Part shown: positions 48,801 through 62,975 of the stretch, one piece after another | Position numbering within the stretch: the first letter of the stretch is position 1 | Layout: each line of letters opens with the position of its first letter | Assembly (NCBI RefSeq): GCF_002775205.1 | Contig: NC_036446.1 | Location: 17,360,565 to 17,424,564, forward strand | Direction of reading: 5' to 3' | Length of the DNA: 64,000 nucleotides | Source: Xiphophorus maculatus | Taxonomy: Eukaryota > Chordata > Actinopteri > Cyprinodontiformes > Poeciliidae | Position numbers and translations under genes: made by a program | The notes under the pieces: model-generated | The model's input: only the letters and a program-made list of their open reading frames with translations | Database searches by the model: none | Told to the model about the DNA's origin: nothing

Positions 48801-51800
48801 AGAAAAAGAAATGTACACAGAGATGAGCAATTTTTTATCAGGTACTAAACATTGACAGAAAAGGTGGGATAATTACAGATAACGTTGTTTTCTTTTTTAA
48901 ATTGCAAACAAATACTTTCATAAATGAGCTGCCCTTTAATGTAGCTTAAAGAAAAAAAACAAAACACTGAGAGACACATGAGGCAGTTGCCAATAAATGG
49001 CTTGAACAGAAATCAGTGAAATGGACTGTGTTTTTAGACCATGAAAACTGCTTATCAGTTCAGAGAGCCACTACAAGCCACCAACTTTAAATTACAAGCG
49101 ATCAAAATTAAGACTGCAAAAAGAAACCCCTGGATAAAGACGGAAGAAGAGAAGGGATGGAAGATTTTTAAGACATCACAAATCAAATATAGAAAGTCAC
49201 ATTTAATGACTTGCGCCCAAATGTGCCATTGTTACACAATAATAAAGAACTTCATTACTGTCATTACAAATCAGTAATAAGTTCCTCCTGGGTAAGCTTT
49301 GATAGCCAATTTTTCAGAGCGGGTGGCAATTTTTTTTCTTGACTAGCTAAATGAAGTCACCAATCACCACAGAGTCCTCATCAAGCCAATTACACACACC
49401 ATTGTATTTTTTCATTCTCTTTTAAGACTAATTTTAACTCCTGTAAATTTAACCTTAAATCAATGAAAGTGGAAGATCTTAATTGGAAATGTTGGCTTAG
49501 GGTCATTACAGGCCCTCAAGAGGAGAAAGGACAGAAATCATTGAGGAAGCAGAGTTTCAGTTTATTTTTACTTTTAATTTCACAGAGGTGGCATATATAC
49601 TCAGCCTCCTGCTTTTGGCAGGGGGACACAAAAAGCAGCCTTTTGATTCCATCACCAGCGTTTAAAAAAATTGTGTACATTTCATGTGCAAATAATGTTC
49701 TTGTGTCAGTTCACTGTGGCTACAAAAAAAAAGGTGAACAGAAAGTTAGAGCTGCCTCTCTGATGGAGGGGCCTAAACTGAGCTGAACGTACTGGATTAA
49801 TGCTGTTAACCAGCCTCTCGAAGTCAGAAAAAGCTACATTTTAGTAGTAAAATGTGTTAAAAGAGAAACATCATATAATATTTAGTGTTTAATTGCTAAT
49901 TTGTGAGGTGACAACAAAAAACCTCCACATACTATTTGAGTCCCCAGCTGGTTTTCCGTTGATAAGTCTCACTACTATGACCTACAACATTGCAAGCAGA
50001 AAGAGTTGCATTTTCAGTCAAAATGCACACATCACCACTTGCCTACAAAAACACACAACTGGCTGGATTTAAATGAAAGCACTATTGTAAAGATATTTTA
50101 CATTATTTATCCTGACCTTTACATTTTTAGTGCCAGATTGCATCATTTAATGATGTCTATGCCTTTGCAAAGACATTTCTTTGAGTTTGAAGTCATTATT
50201 TTTTAATATCACTTGGTATTATCTGTTTCATTAGCCTGCAGAGATTAGCTGTGTTATCACAAGTATTTTCCCTTCTGCAAGATTTGTCCCTGAATGAACG
50301 TTAAATGCCACACAGCAAAATAGTGAGCATGGGATAACACAGTTCATGTTTATTCAAACAAAACTCACAGTCATTATAAAAGATAACTAATCTCCAGAGC
50401 GGCAGAAAATGTTAGACATTTTGTAAATATCTGCAGTAAAAGTCAGAAGATTACATTCATTTCCTTTATCAGAATATTCAGACTTTCGACATTAGAATAT
50501 GAGGTAATAGTAACATGGAGCACTGAGTAGAAGCCGCACATACACCTTAACCGTAAAAAGATAAATACTAAACTGCACTGCAATTAATGTAAAACGTTTA
50601 CTAACGTGCACACTCCCATAACTGATTAGCACAAGAGTGTTGAGACAAGCCCATTCAACCTGGCGATCTCATAACAGCCAATTATCATCATGCAGCAGAA
50701 AATCAGTCGTGACTCCAAAGGCTCATTGTTGCCCCTGTTTTGTATTAGCTCAGTCTTTCAGTGTTCCCAAAACAGTTGTTGTGTAATATTATTGCTTGAT
50801 ATCATTGCAGTATGTATTTCTTTTTTTTGTTGTTGTTCTTCAATAAATCAATTTTGTTAGAAAGAAATGAATGAATAGTTCAGAATCTGCAAGGCAGAAC
50901 GGACATTTGGCTACAGGATATTTGTCTTTATATTAGTCATTTCTAATAACTTCTCAGGAATATTTTGGTATCAGTTATGCAATAATGTCTACAATGGAAA
51001 ACAGTAAGCTGTACCAATATATATTGTACCATGTGATGGAAAAAAAAGACATCACAGAGACATGGGGATACTGTAAAAGGAAATACTTCTATAGATTCTC
51101 CTTCTAGAGTTAGTGAAAATCTTTGTGGAATCAAAGTGTCTAAAAAACAATTTATAAATGTTCACTATTTTCACTGATCCAGGTTTTTTTGTGGGATCAA
51201 CCAAAATGGCAAATTGTTGAGTTGAGCAGTCGGGACCTCAACAACCTGAAGCAAACTATGAATTACTTCAGAGTTTCAAAGAAAAAATATCATGTATAGA
51301 CTATTGAATGATAGGAAGATGTTGATTAGTTGTATTAGATTCTATTGAGACCACACCAAACCACTTATGGTGGCACATTGTGACCAAGAATTAGAAAAAT
51401 ATTTACATTTTAGTTTTTATTTTCCAGCCTTTTCTAACCTTCTTCTGAATAGTAAAATAGTTGTTAAAAAAAAAAAACTTCAAAGAATTTTGCAGCAACA
51501 CGTAATAAAGCACACAATAAAAAGTTACAGTTTTCCCTCAAACATTTTGCCACCTTATTATGTTGCATCTTAATTGTTGTTGCTTTGTTCCGCTGGATGC
51601 AATCTCATCTCAATCTCTGCACTGATTACTCCAAGGCTCCAGCCAGATCTAGTCCAGCTGGTTCAGCAGGCCCTCTGGAGCTTAATCAAATTACAGTTTG
51701 TCTGTGGGTGTCAGAGGCATAAACAGGAGAGAATTAGGGTGGGAGGGATGCAGAGTCTTTGATGACTGAGCCATCTAAATGTAGACAGAAGAAGGAAAAC

Positions 51801-54800
51801 ATTTCTCAGCTGTCTGGGGCTGATTCTAACTTTACTAGTTCATACTTTTTTATTTTAATCTGGTGCACTCATCTGATCAACATCACATCATTCCTGTTGT
51901 CTGACATTGTTCAAATCAAGGTTCAAAGGTTCACAAAAACATAAGTTTTGGGATTATGCATTATAACTTGTTTTTTTCAACTTATTTGAATAATGAATTT
52001 CAGATACTTCATTAGGCAAAGTGACCAGAGAAAAATACAGTGCAATGAGGAAGTGTCTGCATTAATTGACAGTTATTCTGGAATATATACAGTATATATA
52101 TATTGAGAGATCTACAAGAAGAACTGTATAAGGATTATTTTTAAAATATGTGCAGTTTTTGTTATGTAACAGTCAGATTGATGTTTGGGTTTATCGGAAA
52201 CACACAGGTTCACACAGTAATGAGGGAGTTTGTTTACAAGAACTTATTTTGAAGGCTTCATTCTTGTTTTCTATTCTGCACCTACAACAATAGCCGATGA
52301 GTCACTTTATAAGTACTTAAACTTTAATGAAAAGAAAAAACCTAGCAGGGATTTACATGAGGGAACAGGAAATCAAAATGGCAAATGAATCACAGCTCAA
52401 GTCATTCACTATGCATCATTTTTATTAGGGTTAAACCAACTAAAAATCACCAATGTGCCAAACGTGCCCCTCTGCCTTCTTTTTGCTCTTATCAAGGTGT
52501 GTGAATCTTTATTCTAGATGACTCATTTATTTACACCCAGTTCAATCAAGCTGCCTTCATGCATGACAGGCCAAGGGTGCAAAGAAAGGATCTGCTGACA
52601 GGAAGCACATTTCCTGAAAACAACACAAAGTACTGGTTGATACAAGACTGCGGTTCTTTTTAACAGCAAAAAAGAACCATTGATGAAAGCAGCATCTCTT
52701 CAAAATCTGCAGATACAGACAAAATCTCATAAATTAAGTACATTAGTATTATCAAGAAGTTTTTTTTTTTTTTTTGTTAATTCAGTTCAAAAAGAGAAAC
52801 TTATATAGCATAAACATTAATTACACAGATTAATGTAGACTCCAGATCAAAACCTTAAGATTGGGGAAGAAATTATAACAATTTGCATTTTGGGTAGATA
52901 CTTACAGATACGGACTGCAGCCCAATAACCATAACATGGAAACATCATCTAAGGCCACATCTGCCCCTATACCAAAACCTTCAAGAAAAAGCCAAAGATT
53001 GGAGAGAAGAGGACCAAAAGAAATCTTTATTTTCTCACAAAAATTAATCTGGACCATCCTGATGACTTCCCATTGTGCTGTAGTCAAGACTCCCTAAATT
53101 AAGACCAAACTCAGACAATGTGAATACCAAACTAATGAGAGGCCATTGTCAAGAGCATTGTTGTAATTGAACTATAATGTTTCTGCAGGAGCTTATTTGG
53201 AAGCTAAGTAGCTGCAGTGGTGAATCAGTTGTTTGTTTTTTGGGCATATGCATATCCTCAGCTAGACTTATTCAATAAATCTGACTAGTTGGTAACAAGC
53301 CAAATAGACAAACCAGACAGCTGTTAAATGTGCATATGTCCAGCTAAACTAGTTAATGTTTCTCCTTTTTTATTTTCTCATCCCTCTCATCTTCTTATCC
53401 TCTACATACTGGAGCACCAGTGGAAAGAGAAAAAACAGGTGAGAGAGACTGAGACAATTAAGGCCAAAACATTAAAATCATGGAAGTCCAGGCATATGCA
53501 GGTCACACTTTTAATGTTTATTTTTCCAACATCCTCTTTTTTATTTGTTCTTAGGCAATATATCAGTGTTCAGAGAAAAATAATTGAAATATGTCACTCA
53601 ATGTGTAAGGAATTTATCTGATATACAAATTTCACTTTTTATTTAATTACTGAAGTAAATGACAGTTTTAATGATATTCTGATTTACACACATACATTTG
53701 AATAGAGCAGCTTGTACACAGTCTAGCAAATGAGGTAGCTGGAATCATTTCAAATATGTGAGCTCATTTCACTGAGGCACTGGAGTGGAGATGGCTAATT
53801 ACAACTGAGATATGCTGTGCTTCATCTCTCATAAGGAATTTACTTATTAGAGTCAGTCATGGAGAATAAACTCAACAAGTCTTTCTTCTGGTTTTACATG
53901 ACCCCAGCTATACCAGTACCAGGAAAGCAAAGCTGAGCTAAAACACTTTTAAATTGATCTGGCAATATAAAGGCAATTATGTGATTTTGCTAAGCCACAG
54001 GCTCTTGTCCCAGGGTAAACCTCAGCTGTGGATATTATTGCTTGTGAGTTTTAAGTGGTGGTGAATGTTATTTAATTGTGTCTTTAAATCTGAAAGCTAG
54101 GCATGAAACATTTTTTTTACAGCAAGAGAGCTAAACGGTGTATTTAACACAGAGAGAAACTCTTAGCCCCTCTGGACATTTCGTAGCCCTGCTAAAGGCA
54201 ACAGTCAACAGAATCAAAACCTCTTCTCTTCGTAATCATGTGCAGATGACCTCTTCTCTCAGCTCCCAGTGCATCCTGCAGATTCGTCCCTGAATCAAAC
54301 AAAAACGAAGGTCTCTGTCTTCCCGCAAGTAGGTGTCACCATGGAAACAACCATTTTTCGGCACGCTCAACAATAGCCGTTAAATGAAAGGAACTGTCTG
54401 ATGGAATTAGTGTTTCGCCTCTTTTTCATGCAAACTATGCACACCGTCAGCAAACTGCACAATGCAAATGTGTATATGATAACATAACCTACATTTTAAG
54501 ATGGATTCTGCTTTCTTATCCTGTGAAATGTGAGTAACAAGAAGTTGGTGAGAGCTTACCACTAAAAAAATAAAAAACAGATGGACCTGTTCATATGAAA
54601 GTAAACATTTGAAATTTTAAATCATGTATCAAATGACACAAATGAGCAGACTTACAATAAAATATGAATTTCAACAGGAATTACTGTACAGTATGACTTT
54701 AGAATAATAGAAAGTATGCAGTTAAATCTGATTTTATTTATTTAGTTTTTGGCTTGAGAAACTTGAAACATGTATGGACTTCTTCCTGACTACACAGCCT

Positions 54801-55311
54801 GCAGTTCTGCCAGCTGTATAAAGTGGTTATCGATAGAAAACCTTGTGGTTACCAATAAAGAGGTGAAAGTGAGAATGAAAGAGACTGGGAGAAACATTAT
54901 CTGAACGGAAAACCTCAAATAAACTCATGTGGCATAAACCTCTCAGATTCTAAATTTTGCCTGACATCAGCGCACAAGTAGACAGTATCCATCACTGTCT
55001 ACATTTATTTGTTTTTATCTGTGGTGCAAGACGATTTAACAAACTGTGATCTTATTGTCTCCAGTGTTTTATTGCACTGTATTTATTCTTTTAGCAAAAA
55101 ATAGCCCTTTGCAAGACTTTACAATCTAGATATTTCTATATAAATTGCCTAGACTAGATATTTTTCCACTGAGCTGTTTTTTTAAACGTGAGTGACCATC
55201 TTGCACCATAAATAGGGTCACTCGATGGTGCTCCCCCAACGCCACCATTGTCCATCATCTCATACCTCAGGACTCTTGATGTGTGTTGTTTCATTCAAAT
55301 TCTAATGTAAT

Positions 55312-55350
55312 TCAAAAACACTTTATTGATCTCTAAGGGAAATTAAATGT
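55312..55350 (+). mobile_element. short dispersed repeat tail (LINE-like 3' end)
   Basis: CACTTTATTGATCTCTAAGG followed by GAAATTAAATG resembles the 3' terminus of fish LINEs (usual form TTTATTGATCCCC-AAGGGAAATT). Too short for a firm call. Confidence 0.35.
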
Positions 55351-56279
55351 TCTCGTGACACATTTAATTAAAGATATGTTAGGGACTAAGATTTTTGTGC
55401 TTTTCATCTATACTTTAGACATTTGTTCTCTCTACTGTTTTTAAACCAAATGCTTATATTCAAAATAGTTTGTAATTCAAGCTTGGTAACACCAAAACAT
55501 CCAACAACATAAATAAATTTTAATCTAGAGAAATATAAAGAAAACTCATTGCTTCTTCTATTGTAATATAAATGAACAAGAACAAGTTCTTGTTCAGGAC
55601 ACCCTAGGCCGTGTTGCATGGACATCGGGGGCAGTTCCCCTGGATTGACTCAATACAAAGGTCAAGAATTCATCCTTCAGACTGATTGCTGATCGATTGT
55701 GAGATTAATTGGTTTGTAATCTTAAAATAATTTAACATGACATGCTCTTGCTATGTCATGCACTTTTCTTTTTTTCCCCAAAAACAAGCCTGTAATTCGC
55801 TGTGTACTCCTGCAGAGTATCGTCTAATTTTGGCATCATTCCTACACTGCATTAAGCTAACCACATGGGGCTCAGCTTCAGTTGTAAGTCCAACCTCCCT
55901 CCAGGGATTTTCACATGCGAGTAACTGGAGATGGCTCCAACACTGGGTCTGCTGAATCAATGGCCCTCCTGCTGTGCTCCACAGTGACAGAGAAATCCTC
56001 ATTATTTGATCTTTTTTAAAGAAGTTCAGACAGCAGAAGCAGCTGTGTTTCAGTGAATTCAGAAAGAGTCAATAACACATGTGTGTCTGGGAAGTGCTGG
56101 CATGGCCTTAGAGGACAAATCAAAGACAGATAAATGGTTTGTTCTTGGGAAGGATATTTGTAGGATAGCACAGCTGAAAATATGTTTAGCAAGTTGTTCT
56201 GTGCAGCTATTGGCAGTGACAGCTTAATTGTTAACTTTTACCTATTTCTGGATACAATCTAAAGAATGTAACACTTTAT

Positions 56280-56540
56280 TCAAACTTTAGCACTGTATCA
56301 TTGTAAGTTTTTTACATCACTCTTTTTCTGAAGAACCTTTTTTTAAAATAAGCCACATTATGTCAAACTATCTCAGATTAATTTAAATCTGGGCTTTTGA
56401 TAGACCAGTTAAAATTCTGAATTACATTTTTATTTACTGAAGTGAACCGTGTATGATACTAAGACTCTGAAACATGAAACAATAGTCTTGAAAATATAAC
56501 CTCATAAAAAAGTGGGGCAAATACTTCTTCATAGCAATGT
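56280..56540 (-). mobile_element. possible Tc1-like relic
   Basis: TTTAAATCTGGGCTTTTGAT followed by AGACCAGTTAAAATTCTGAA resembles antisense transposase sequence of another Tc1-like family. GGGGCAAATACTTCTTCATA then GCAATGTAC resembles its terminal repeat. Strongly eroded. Confidence 0.4.
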
Positions 56541-58576
56541 ACACACACAAAAAAACAACGAAATAAAGCGAATAAAACCCAGCCTCTATCTCTTTGATAG
56601 TTTACTGTACTTCAATAGCAAAGGTAGCTTCAGTTTTCGGAGGCCACCATCCTGTCTGTTTCAGGTGAGTCCCTGCTCAAACACACCTGAATAAAAATCA
56701 GGACTGAGATTTTAACACCTTTTCAGTTGCCTCTTTTCTGACCCATAGGTGACACTGACAGATACACTTTGGTCTTGTTGGTGTCACTAATGCACCTAAA
56801 CTTCATTTACCAGAAGATGGATAGGATGTATTAAATACCATAAGTTGCTTCTGCACTAAGAGTTTTTTTTGTGTATTAGCTATAGCTTTAATGTCTTTTG
56901 AAAGTCACAATTTTTCATGTGAGACCCTGAACATTACGTTCAGCCCTTACTGGATAAGCACAGCTGAAGGTAAAATCTTTTTTCAAATGATGAGCTCAAC
57001 AGAATAACACAATCAAGGTTGTCTATTTCTCGTTTTGGGTCAGAGTTAATTGGAAATTGATTTAATGGATTAAGAGAGCAAATTGCTCTAGGGAAGGACT
57101 CGTTTTATGGCAAGAAACACTAAAAGGAAATTGGTAACATTAATTTTCAGGAATTTATTATTCTGATGTAAATGAACTCAATATCAACATGTTACAGCAT
57201 TAGCTGAGAATTGGCTTTTGTGCTTTGCTTTGATTCAAACTTCTCACAACTTGAATGTTTTATTAAACATCTTGTAGAATTACGTTCCATATAAAAGCAG
57301 CAAAGAAGGTAAATCGAGTGTCTCTGCAAAACAAAATATACAGCAGATACATAAAGGGTTACTACCTGTATGGTGGCTTGCTAAGGGATGACGACAATAC
57401 AATGGTTCACAGATAACCTGCCATGGCGCGTGATTTTAACTGCTTACTGTAGCCACTTCACAACAAACCAAAAACTGATTCACTATTGCAAAAAAAAAAA
57501 AAAAAATCTATCTTGGTTGTATTTTTTACGTAAGCTTTCAGCTCACAATCTTAAAGGGAAAAATGCACATAAAGAGCCAAAGCTATAGTACATGCTGTAG
57601 ATTTGTAAAGTTATATAGTTTCATAAGATGACACTTATAATCTACAAACATAAAAAGTAGCTGGTTGTTGGTTCCATATTATTTACAAAATAGCCTGATT
57701 CAAAAAAGTTCTATGAACTTTATGCAACTAAACAGAAATTTATCTTGTTTGCTTTTCTGTCTAGTGTTCAGAGATGACCTCTGTTAGGATTTGGTGCAAT
57801 ATAAATAGACACTAAACTCATCAGCAATGTTCGTCTTTTCATCTGTGTCACATGTTGTAAAGCAGGTTCTGATTTGTTGCCAGTGGCTGGTGCACATTCA
57901 AACAAAGCTTTTATCGATATATTACACCAAGAAGTACACTTAAATAGAAAAATGAGACATTTACAGTGCATATTGATGTTCGTTCCGGTGGTGGAAATTT
58001 AAATTATGATCTATGAGTTGTTAGAAATGTTGGAATTAAAAAATAAGGCCAATTCTTTGCTGCCAGACCCACCCTTAAACATACACATCTTTTGAGTCCA
58101 ACAATAAACTGGAGCACTTCTTACAATTCTTTTATCTTGATTAAATATTGTCTGATTGCATTAGAACTAATTCAAGCAAGTGTGGAAAGGGAGAAACCTG
58201 GTGTGAAATTAATGTGAGGACAAAAAGGACAAAACAAGTCTGTCTGATCACTAATGATCGTTACGGTCTTGGCCTGCATGCATAAACATTATGATGAGAG
58301 AACTTCACTCCTCAGGTTTTGTGTTGCTAAAAAAAGCTGGATGGTCAGTTTGTACAGCCAGAGAGACTGTCCAACCCACACAAAGCACATAAATATAACC
58401 CACAATCTCTTGTATTTCAGTCTTCGTGTAAACATTTTGTTTAAAATAAATAAGTAACAACACATTAAGAAGGATTTCCTCTTCAGTTCTCAACTAGAGA
58501 CATGCATCTTCTTCCCCTCTTCGTGTGTCAGACTGGTTCTGCTCTCCAAGTTGGGTTGCAGGTACGGAGCAGCCAG

Positions 58577-58729
58577 TTATTCTGTTGGGGTGGTGGCCAC
58601 TGGGCTGAGGATAGGAGTCAGTAACTCCCTCATTGGACTCATGGGTGAAATGGCCTTATGGCTGAAATACTCAACCACTTGACCAGGTACTTCTGCAAGA
58701 ACACACTTGGCCAAAGCTGCAGGAGAAGC
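58577..58729 (-). CDS. cpne7: copine terminal coding exon (probably copine-7); 5' exons beyond right edge
   Basis: Copines are Ca2+-dependent phospholipid-binding proteins with two C2 domains and a von Willebrand A-like copine domain. This exon has a good acceptor (CTGTTACAG), is in phase 0, and encodes 50 residues plus stop. It begins ASPAALAKCVLAEVPGQVVE and continues with YFSHKAISPM. The ALAKCVLAEVPxQVVEY segment is the last helix of the copine domain and is diagnostic. The YFSH continuation is closest, from memory, to copine-7, with copine-4 next; the Pro/Thr-rich end (LSPVATTPTE) is variable in the family. No upstream exon was found between 58,730 and 64,000, so the preceding intron exceeds 5 kb. 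Family call is firm; paralogue call is tentative. Confidence 0.8.
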   Translation of the reverse strand, partial: ASPAALAKCVLAEVPGQVVEYFSHKAISPMSPMRELLTPILSPVATTPTE

Positions 58730-61700
58730 CTGTAACAGAGAGTAGAGAACAGGTGAAGTTGTCAAAAGCTGTGAGGAATTGTTTAATCTATTTTCAAAGT
58801 ATTTCAAGTAAAACTCTGGGTATGTCGGCAGTGACTGGAAGCAGAGCTATTTCTCTGCTTCAAGCTAATTGCAAAAGATAAGTCAGGGTTTGACATCATC
58901 GAAACTGCTGTGGGCAGTACTCTAGAATAACCTTCTCATGCGTTGATGCCAAAAGCTAAAATCACATTAAGTGTTTGCAGTCCAGTGTTTTGTTTGAGTT
59001 AAATATCTATTTATCCTTTATTACACCAATATCATTCTGTAATAATTGGCTTAGAGTCTCTTGATTTTGTGTGCAAAGTAGGTTTCATTTTGCATGCATT
59101 TTTCAACATTGTGGAAGATTGTTCATGTAAACAGCAAACTTAACCGTGAAAGAAAAATGACAAGTTAAAGCTCATAAACACAACAGCATTTGTCTTGAAA
59201 TACACCGGGTCAGTGCTAGCTTCCGAAAAGGTTTGTAGCAAGTATAAACTTAATTGTGTAAGCATGAAGATAATACTTCTAAAATATGACACTATCCATA
59301 TTCAAGTTTTGTAGCTGTGCTCTTTTAAATTGGGCAGGCAGCTTTGTTGTATTTTGTGGTAATGGTTTTGTGGAATTATGGCTTAAAAATACCTTTAGTT
59401 AAAAATAATGTATTCCTAAGTAGGAGAGTGCTAAAAAGTTACTGGCAGGGTATATAACAGCAACTGTTTCAACAACAGGATAGGAAATGTTACAATGGAG
59501 GTGGAAATACCGAGAGCAGTTGAGTGGCTTTACAGCAGCTGACAGTAATATGCATGTGTGAAGTAAAAGGATTTTAATTGAGAGAGCATGTCAGCAGATC
59601 AGAGGCTGTTAGAGCATGCACAGTGTCACAGTCACGGCTTTTCTTTCTGCAGTTTAACTGTGAAGCATATTTTTCATGCGTTAGGTAAGAGTTAGAAAAA
59701 AGTTCACTGTGAAAAGGTAGAGCTAAAACATTTTACTAATTATATTCATGTCCTGAGAACACAAATACTCTCAATTACAGCTAAGCCTAAAAGTATTCAT
59801 ACCTTGTAGATTTAAACATGTTTACATTTGTCAAGTAAGCAACAGGTTAAACAAGTAATATTAACATTTTGGAGGGGCCAGTTAGATGCCCAGCTTGAAT
59901 CCAATAAAGACTGCACAGGGAGATAATTATGAGGCTAATGACTAGGAAGCTTTCCAAAGTGAAATGCTTGGTGCTCATTACCAAAGATGATCAAAATAAC
60001 AGTGGAAGCATGCAAAGTTCACATCAGTATATACATGCCAAAAAGAAAAAAGAAATCACACTGGTTTTTGAGGAAGCGATAAATAATTTTATACATGGCA
60101 TTTTCTAAAACAAAAATCGAAATAAGAATTTTCTTTTTCAAAATTCATACTCATTTTATATTATTTTGTCATTTTTTGAGAGGTAAAAGTTGTGTTAAAT
60201 TGTCACAAACATATTTCTTAGTTTAAGAAAAACTTTTTACAACAATGTAAATAAATCTGCTAGGAGTATGATTAATGTTGAGCTTAACTGTACAATATAG
60301 TAACTTCAATTTCTATGGTGACAGGAAGATTTATGAGTAGGACTAAACGAATTTAAAAAGCAGATGCCCAGATGGGGATATGTGAATTTAACTATCCTAG
60401 TGACAGGATTCATTTTAGCTTTAAATGCCTATGCTTCCATTCTTTAATTAAGACTGGGAAGTCTGGCAAGATAAAATTGGAGCATGTCTTACAAATAGAT
60501 AATGTAAAGAACAAGAACAGTAGCTCAGTAGTTTAGTAAATATTGAGGGAGAAAAGGTATATTGGTAGGATTAAAATGTCTAGACAGTCACATGTAATTG
60601 CTCAATATCCAGGCTCCATTTTACCCATATTTTCTCTTGGCAAACAGCCTGGGTCAATCATTAGCAATCCTGCTGCACCTCAGAGTCGGGTCTGTTTCAG
60701 GTTACAGCAGCGAGCTCTTTCAGGCTATCTGTGTCTCTCTGGGCAGCCTTCCTTCTCCAGCATGGCACAAACAACTTGCTTCTGCATCCCTTTTCCACAT
60801 ACAGTGCATTAATCAATTCATTACTATAATATTGCTGCTTTTTTAGCATACCTTAGATTTCTTAATGATTTTTGACGTTAAATAAATTTTGTTGGATAAC
60901 TACATTATCTTTTTGGTGTCCTCCTATCTCTACTATCAAACTGAACGAAATGGTAACACAAAGTAAATAAATTAGCTTTAGAGCATTTTCTATAAATTCT
61001 TCTCATATCTAACACCTGGAGAGATAAATTCATGGCTGTAAACATAAAGGATTCATCAGGTGTAATATTCTAATGAGCACTAAGAACCAGCAATGGAGAC
61101 AAATCTTAAAAGCTAAAGTGGCTCCATAGCAGCTTATTTTAAAAAGATGAAATGAACATCAAAATGTGGCAGGAAAAACAAGGTAATATAAGGAAAAGCT
61201 GCAACATTATCTAAATTAGAAGACTTCATAATATAAAGGCAAAAGGCTCACAAACAAATTTTCTACTTGCATTCTCTACCATGAGAATCCCATAAACAAT
61301 AATTTCCCATAAACATTCCTATAAACAATAATCTCAACAGTGCAAGTCATTTAAATTCAGGGCCAAAATTTCCAGGTTCCTGTTGTCACATTATGTCAGC
61401 CATACACACACTCAAGCCTTTGACAGGGCACATTATCACAATATTGTGTGAGCAACAAGGCAAATAGTTAGAAGCATTTCCATAAAGGGAAGCAAACATG
61501 AGCGTGGGAGGATTTGCACATACTTAGGTAAGTATCTGCAGTTGACGTGGAGAATATATACAATACATTTCTACCAGAACTCCAATCCAAAAAAAAAGCT
61601 ATATATTCCTTAAAGACTGTTTTAATATATTATATATAAAGATGCAAAGTCTTGTTTTTCCCGCAGTTGTTTTAGTAATATCTTTTTGTAATTAATTGAA

Positions 61701-62660
61701 GGCACACCACACAGCTACTACAATTAATCAGCTAAGAGACAAGGAAGGGACTGATAGGGACTTGAGTACAGTTCCCAGATGTTTCAAGGCACCACACTTA
61801 TCTGTTCAAACAATTAAATGAAAACATAATGCATAAGATCTTGCAGGACTTCTAGATCCAGTAGGTGATGGCTAACCAACCAGATAATGGAGTTGCAGAA
61901 AAGAGAGCAGCAGTGATAGGCAAAGTGATCCCAAAGAATAGCAAAATTAAGAAGAAGAATTAACATGAGAAAATTGAGCAATAGAGAGGGGTAAAAGTGT
62001 AAAGGGAGAAGGTTTGGAGAGCCAAGGCTTCAGTGGAACCACTGGTGCTCTGTGGCCCCCAAACGGAGGAAGTGGCTGCAGCAGATTCTCAAAACAACCT
62101 CTGTTAAATTATGCTCCCTCTCCACACACACACAGAATAATGCTCACCATTGATCTTCAAATAATTCCAGACCACAGTTAGGAGTTGTTGCTGTATTTTA
62201 ACGTGTATGGAAGTAAATATGTGAATTTATTAGTTTAATTATTTAATTTATTATCAGAATTTGAATAAAAAATGCCTCTGAAATTTGAATGTTGTATATT
62301 AGCGTTTACTTTTTCAGTGTTAAAATAAATTCAGAATTAATTTTAACCTAAAAAAATTCAGTGTCATTATTTGTACATGGTTGCAATTTTCATTTATTAA
62401 AAAAATTCACATTCCTATTTCAAAGTGATCAAATTTTGAACATACATATTTTTCAGTGGTAGAGAAAGTGGCAAAGCAAAGGGGGGAAGATTACACAAGG
62501 AGAAATAACCAAATACAAACACAAAGGAGTAAGTAGACTAAAGGAACCTAATTAGAACAAAGGAAAATAACTAGAAACAAGAAATAAACGTAATTAGAAA
62601 CACCAATGAAGAATGTGGAAAACAAGGTAAATGAAATGGAAACAACTAAGGAACACCAAA
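58730..62660. other. presumed last intron of the copine gene, no exon seen
   Basis: AT-rich DNA with no exon matching the expected copine-domain sequence on the minus strand. It holds one possible Tc1-like relic (59775-59960). The segment 62,460-62,660 is unusually A-rich with repeated AAACAA/GGAA words and leads into the GC-rich minisatellite. Confidence 0.5.
59775..59960 (+). mobile_element. possible Tc1-like relic
   Basis: AGCCTAAAAGTATTCATACC resembles a Tc1 terminal repeat. TTGGAGGGGCCAGTTAGATG followed by CCCAGCTTGAATCCAATAAA resembles the eroded W-P-x-Q-S-P-D-L-N-P coding stretch of a transposase. The two parts lie only about 90 bp apart, so the middle is deleted. Confidence 0.45.
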
Positions 62661-62668
62661 AGAATCTG

Positions 62669-62795
62669 AGGAGGACGGCGGCGGAACAGCAGGCTTGGTG
62701 GACGCTGGCGGCAGAGCAGAAACCTAGGAGGATGCCGGCAGCAGAGTAGAAACCTTGGTGGACGCTGGCGGCAGAACGGAAACCTTGGGGATGCT
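62669..62795. repeat. about 30-bp GC-rich tandem repeat (four units)
   Basis: Units of roughly 30 bp built on GGTGGACGCTGGCGGCAGAG followed by CAGAAACCTT, with a diverged unit (GGAGGATGCCGGCAGCAGAG) and a degenerate first unit. It abuts the longer 42-bp array. The minus-strand open frame here shows a 10-residue Arg/Pro/Leu/Cys repeat, as expected from translating any 30-bp array. Confidence 0.8.
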
Positions 62796-62975
62796 GGGGA
62801 TGTGTCCAATCCTGGCTGACCTCCTAAGCCTTGTGGCAGGTCCTGTTGACCTTCCAGCCAACCTCCTGAGCCTCGCCAGGAGGTCGATGGGACCTGTGAC
62901 AAGGGCAGCGGAGCAAGTACCTGCCCGCAGCAGAGCAGGAACCAGGAGGGTAATAGGACCCGCAACAACGGCCTG

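Larger units (their letters stand above)
30064..58576. other. 28-kb gene-poor stretch
   Basis: No exon chain, conserved protein segment, tRNA or rRNA gene was recognised on either strand. The open frames present are short, lack splice context, and several fall inside transposon relics. Contents that can be named (a SINE, other dispersed repeats, Tc1-like relics, microsatellites, hairpins and one full CRE palindrome) are listed separately. The rest is AT-rich single-copy-looking DNA. Long intergenic stretches like this often hold enhancers in fish; that cannot be judged from one sequence. Part may be 3' UTR of the copine gene, near 58.5 kb. Confidence 0.6.
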
